DNA of 7,136 nucleotides from assembly GCA_958405355.1 (NCBI GenBank), contig CATYEA010000096.1:1-7136 (forward strand), in the 5' to 3' direction. The position numbers and the translations under genes are program-made. The notes beneath the pieces were generated by a model. The model was not told the DNA's origin. It ran no database searches and saw nothing but the letters and a program-made list of their open reading frames with translations. Below are positions 5,541 to 7,136 of the stretch, piece after piece. This DNA comes from an uncultured Lachnospiraceae bacterium. GTDB taxonomy: Bacteria; Bacillota; Clostridia; Lachnospirales; Lachnospiraceae. Each line of letters opens with the position of its first letter. Position 1 is the first letter of the stretch.

Positions 5541-6239
5541 ATGAGAAAAATTGGAATTATCGGAGCCATGGAAGAAGAAGTGGCTTTTTTAAAAGACAAG
5601 ATGGAGATTCAGGAAGTACGGACCATTGCGGGGATGGAATTTTTTCGGGGAATTTGTGAAAAGCAGCCGGTAATTGTCGTACGCAGCGGTATTGGAAAGG
5701 TAAATGCAGCCATATGTACACAGATTCTCTGTGATATTTTTCAGGTGGAAGCGATTATTAATACCGGTGTGGCCGGGAGCCTTAAAAATGCCATTAATAT
5801 CGGTGATATCGTACTTTCGGTGGATGCTTTGCAGCATGATATGGATGCCACGGGTTTTGGATATGAGCCGGGAATTATCCCGAGAATGGAAACTTCTGTA
5901 TTTAAAGCAGACGATGCGCTGGTAGAACTGGCAGAAAAAGTTTGCCGGGAAGTGAATCCGGATATCCAGGTATTCCGGGGAAGGGTTGTGAGCGGCGACC
6001 AATTTGTTTCCGACCACGATGTGAAAGAGCGGCTGATTCGTCTGTTTGACGGATACTGCACCGAGATGGAGGGGGCATCGATTGCCCAGGCGGCCTGGTT
6101 AAATAACGTACCTTATGTAGTAATTCGTGCTATTTCCGATAAAGCGGACGGCAGTGCGGAGATGGATTACAGTGAATTTGAAATGAAAGCGATCGAGCAT
6201 ACCGTGCGTCTGGTAACGGGAATGTTGAGAAATATGTAA
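5541..6239 (+). CDS. mtnN: MTA/SAH nucleosidase
   Basis: This 232-residue cytoplasmic enzyme hydrolyses 5'-methylthioadenosine and S-adenosylhomocysteine to adenine and the thioribose sugar. It thereby recycles products of methylation and polyamine synthesis and can supply S-ribosylhomocysteine for LuxS. The family length is about 230. The N-terminus MRKIGIIGAMEEEV is characteristic. E12 matches the catalytic acid region, SGIGK (49-53) the anion site, TEMEGA (174-179) holds the ribose-binding M176-E177, and SDKAD (199-203) carries D200, the expected general acid for adenine N7. AGGAG (5526-5530) is 10 bases before the ATG. The gene appears monocistronic or reads through into the next gene, since no terminator follows it. 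The 3' end is followed by a diverged copy of its own last 32 bases. No luxS or methionine gene is nearby. Confidence 0.96.
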   Translation: MRKIGIIGAMEEEVAFLKDKMEIQEVRTIAGMEFFRGICEKQPVIVVRSGIGKVNAAICTQILCDIFQVEAIINTGVAGSLKNAINIGDIVLSVDALQHDMDATGFGYEPGIIPRMETSVFKADDALVELAEKVCREVNPDIQVFRGRVVSGDQFVSDHDVKERLIRLFDGYCTEMEGASIAQAAWLNNVPYVVIRAISDKADGSAEMDYSEFEMKAIEHTVRLVTGMLRNM

Positions 6240-6272
6240 ATCCGGCGACAGGTGCGCTGAGAAATATGTAAA
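6209..6272 (+). repeat. Degenerate 32-bp tandem duplication of the mtnN 3' end
   Basis: Positions 6209-6240, the last ten codons of mtnN with its stop, and 6241-6272 align without gaps at 24 of 32 bases. The last 15 bases (TGAGAAATATGTAAA) are identical. In the aligned frame the first copy ends LVTGMLRNM-stop and the second PATGALRNM-stop. Three of the changed codons are synonymous (T, G, L). The second copy lies outside the gene. Confidence 0.65.
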
Positions 6273-6287
6273 ATATGCCCGACCGAT

Positions 6288-6319
6288 TTGAATAGATTTT
6301 GTCTTTTTGTTGATATTAT
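6288..6319 (+). promoter_or_regulatory. Likely promoter of the downstream membrane-protein gene
   Basis: TGATATTAT (6311-6319) is a near-perfect extended -10. TTGAAT (6288-6293) is the nearest -35-like hexamer but is 20 bases away, longer than ideal. An overlapping TATAAT is at 6317-6322. The predicted start near 6326 leaves a leader of about 30 bases. Confidence 0.4.
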
Positions 6320-6339
6320 AATGGAGCTATCTTATCAAC
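6309..6339. repeat. Inverted repeat over the -10 and transcript start
   Basis: GTTGATA (6309-6315) and TATCAAC (6333-6339) form a perfect 7-bp inverted repeat with 17 bases between. The left arm overlaps the -10 region and the right arm ends one base before the AAAGGAG ribosome binding site. Because the predicted start falls between the arms, the message would not contain both, so a DNA operator fits better than an RNA hairpin. Confidence 0.4.
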
Positions 6340-6356
6340 GAAAGGAGTTCACAAAA

Positions 6357-7076
6357 ATGAGAAACTGGTTTTTGGGACAGGGTATTCCAATGTATGCGGA
6401 AACCATATTGCTGGTGGCCGGATTGTTCACCTTATGGATGACAGGAAGAATTTACAAAAGATTGATACGTGAAGCTGATTTGATGGGGACTTCCAATCAG
6501 CGGTTGATTAAATACATTAAACTGAAAGTGACCAGTTACTACAAAATCGGTATGCACCCGGAGGATACACAGGCTTTGATCGGACGCTACATAAAGAAAT
6601 ACCGGGTAGGTCCGTTTTCACTGCAGAGCTGGAGCCGTCTGCCTTATCTTTTGATGACGGCAATGCTGGCTGTCGGCGGCGGAAATTTGATGTACCGCTG
6701 GACACGGGGAGAAGAGCTTTACCAGATGTCTGTTATCTTCGGAATGTCAGTTCTGGGAATCGTTGTTCTTGGCGGTCTTTTAATGTTTATGGATTTTAAA
6801 GGCAGGGAGACGCTGCTTGTCCATAGTATTTCAGATTATGTGGATAATTATCTCAGCAATAAGCTGGCCCAGGATTATAAGGCTCAGACCGGAAAGGTAT
6901 CGCCGGAACAGTACAAACGGGCGCTTCAGGAGATTGCAGCGACTGGGACAGGACGGCGCAAGGAAAGAAACAGCCAGTATTATTACGAAGGCTATGAAGA
7001 CAACGATTTAAACCGGAAAAATGACGAGGTGGATGCAAAGATCGTGGAAGATGTTCTGAAAGAATTTTTATGTTGA
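6357..7076 (+). CDS. Uncharacterised three-helix membrane protein
   Basis: I do not recognise a named family, although it recalls hypothetical proteins of Lachnospiraceae. The protein has 239 residues from the ATG at 6357, which follows AAAGGAG (6341-6347) by 9 bases. Longer readings from TTG at 6288 or ATG at 6321 lack such a site and overlap the promoter. Hydrophobic segments lie at about 13-29, 95-112 and 124-145. Between the first two is a basic, probably cytoplasmic region of about 65 residues (IYKRLIREADLMG, IKYIKLKVTSYYKIG). After the third helix comes a soluble tail of about 90 residues with MDFKGRETLLVHSISDYVDNYLSNKL, then a polar, tyrosine-rich stretch (SQYYYEGYEDND) and an acidic helix ending VEDVLKEFLC. 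The terminal cysteine is notable. No catalytic motif is visible and neighbours give no functional clue. It may have its own promoter or read through from mtnN. Confidence 0.85.
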   Translation: MRNWFLGQGIPMYAETILLVAGLFTLWMTGRIYKRLIREADLMGTSNQRLIKYIKLKVTSYYKIGMHPEDTQALIGRYIKKYRVGPFSLQSWSRLPYLLMTAMLAVGGGNLMYRWTRGEELYQMSVIFGMSVLGIVVLGGLLMFMDFKGRETLLVHSISDYVDNYLSNKLAQDYKAQTGKVSPEQYKRALQEIAATGTGRRKERNSQYYYEGYEDNDLNRKNDEVDAKIVEDVLKEFLC

Positions 7077-7077
7077 A

Positions 7078-7093
7078 AAATCATTAAATCATT
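7078..7093. repeat. Tandem octamer upstream of the final promoter
   Basis: AAATCATT is repeated twice with no gap at 7078-7085 and 7086-7093. The second copy runs into the -35 hexamer at 7092. It could be part of a regulator site or an AT-rich accident. Confidence 0.35.
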
Positions 7094-7120
7094 GATAAAA
7101 TGCGGTCATTTTGGTATTAT
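7092..7120 (+). promoter_or_regulatory. Strong sigma-A promoter for a gene beyond the window
   Basis: TTGATA (7092-7097) and TATTAT (7115-7120) are separated by exactly 17 bases. The -10 has a GG rather than a TG-n immediately before it, with TGG at 7112-7114, so an extended -10 is also formed. The predicted start is near 7127, so the gene it drives begins outside the window. Confidence 0.6.
7097..7112. repeat. Inverted repeat within the promoter spacer
   Basis: AAAATG (7097-7102) and CATTTT (7107-7112) form a perfect 6-bp inverted repeat around CGGT. It fills the gap between the -35 and -10 elements of the final promoter, a typical place for a repressor site. As an RNA it would be a weak stem and could be a poor terminator of the membrane-protein gene, though no T-tract follows. 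Confidence 0.4.
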
Positions 7121-7136
7121 GATAGATAAGAATATT

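Noticed and set aside
5589..6017. Long open frame (142 codons) on the minus strand inside mtnN
   Set aside because: It is a shadow of mtnN, which has clear catalytic motifs and a good ribosome binding site. The antisense product has no recognisable motif and no good start site was noted.
6240..6287. Intrinsic terminator after mtnN
   Set aside because: I find no stem followed by a T-run here, only the degenerate duplication, so read-through into the next gene remains possible.

Overview
The window looks like ordinary chromosome from a low-to-moderate GC Gram-positive anaerobe, most likely Clostridia of the Lachnospiraceae type. This rests on strong AGGAGG-like ribosome binding sites, a DUF6382-like/FHA protein of the kind found at Clostridia Tad (Flp) pilus loci, a Clostridia-style MurG with an [11 protein letters not shown] motif, a stand-alone TSCPD protein and a bacterial glycerol-1-phosphate dehydrogenase. 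The assignment comes from remembered family resemblance, not from a search. I see no insertion sequence, phage gene, tRNA, rRNA or CRISPR array.

Layout. Positions 1-1316 (+) hold the 3' end of a short unidentified gene and a translationally coupled FHA protein, probably the tail of a Tad-like operon. Positions 1313-3004 (-) hold a two-gene operon, HIT-family protein then a divergent glycerol-1-phosphate dehydrogenase, with a good sigma-A promoter at 3053-3081. The FHA gene and the dehydrogenase converge and share TTAA as overlapping stop codons, with a perfect 9-bp hairpin inside the last FHA codons. Positions 3205-3879 (+) encode a minimal soluble histidine kinase with no response regulator beside it. 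Positions 3987-5337 (-) hold a TSCPD gene followed by murG, converging on the kinase across a shared hairpin at 3925-3971. Positions 5541-6239 (+) are mtnN, the MTA/SAH nucleosidase, divergent from the TSCPD-murG operon. Positions 6357-7076 (+) encode an unrecognised three-helix membrane protein. The window ends on a strong promoter for a gene lying outside.

How the genes work together. They do not form one pathway. MurG makes lipid II for peptidoglycan. MtnN clears S-adenosylmethionine by-products and may feed autoinducer-2 synthesis. The dehydrogenase makes, or once made, the archaeal-type glycerol-1-phosphate backbone. The kinase is an orphan sensor. The FHA protein probably serves a surface-appendage or phosphorylation-dependent assembly role.

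The unusual material is mostly regulatory or scar-like. It includes a degenerate 32-bp tandem duplication of the end of mtnN, a 32-bp-spaced direct repeat between the divergent TSCPD-murG and mtnN promoters, inverted repeats at several promoters or transcript starts, and replacements at normally conserved positions of the dehydrogenase. I found no convincing new multi-gene system.
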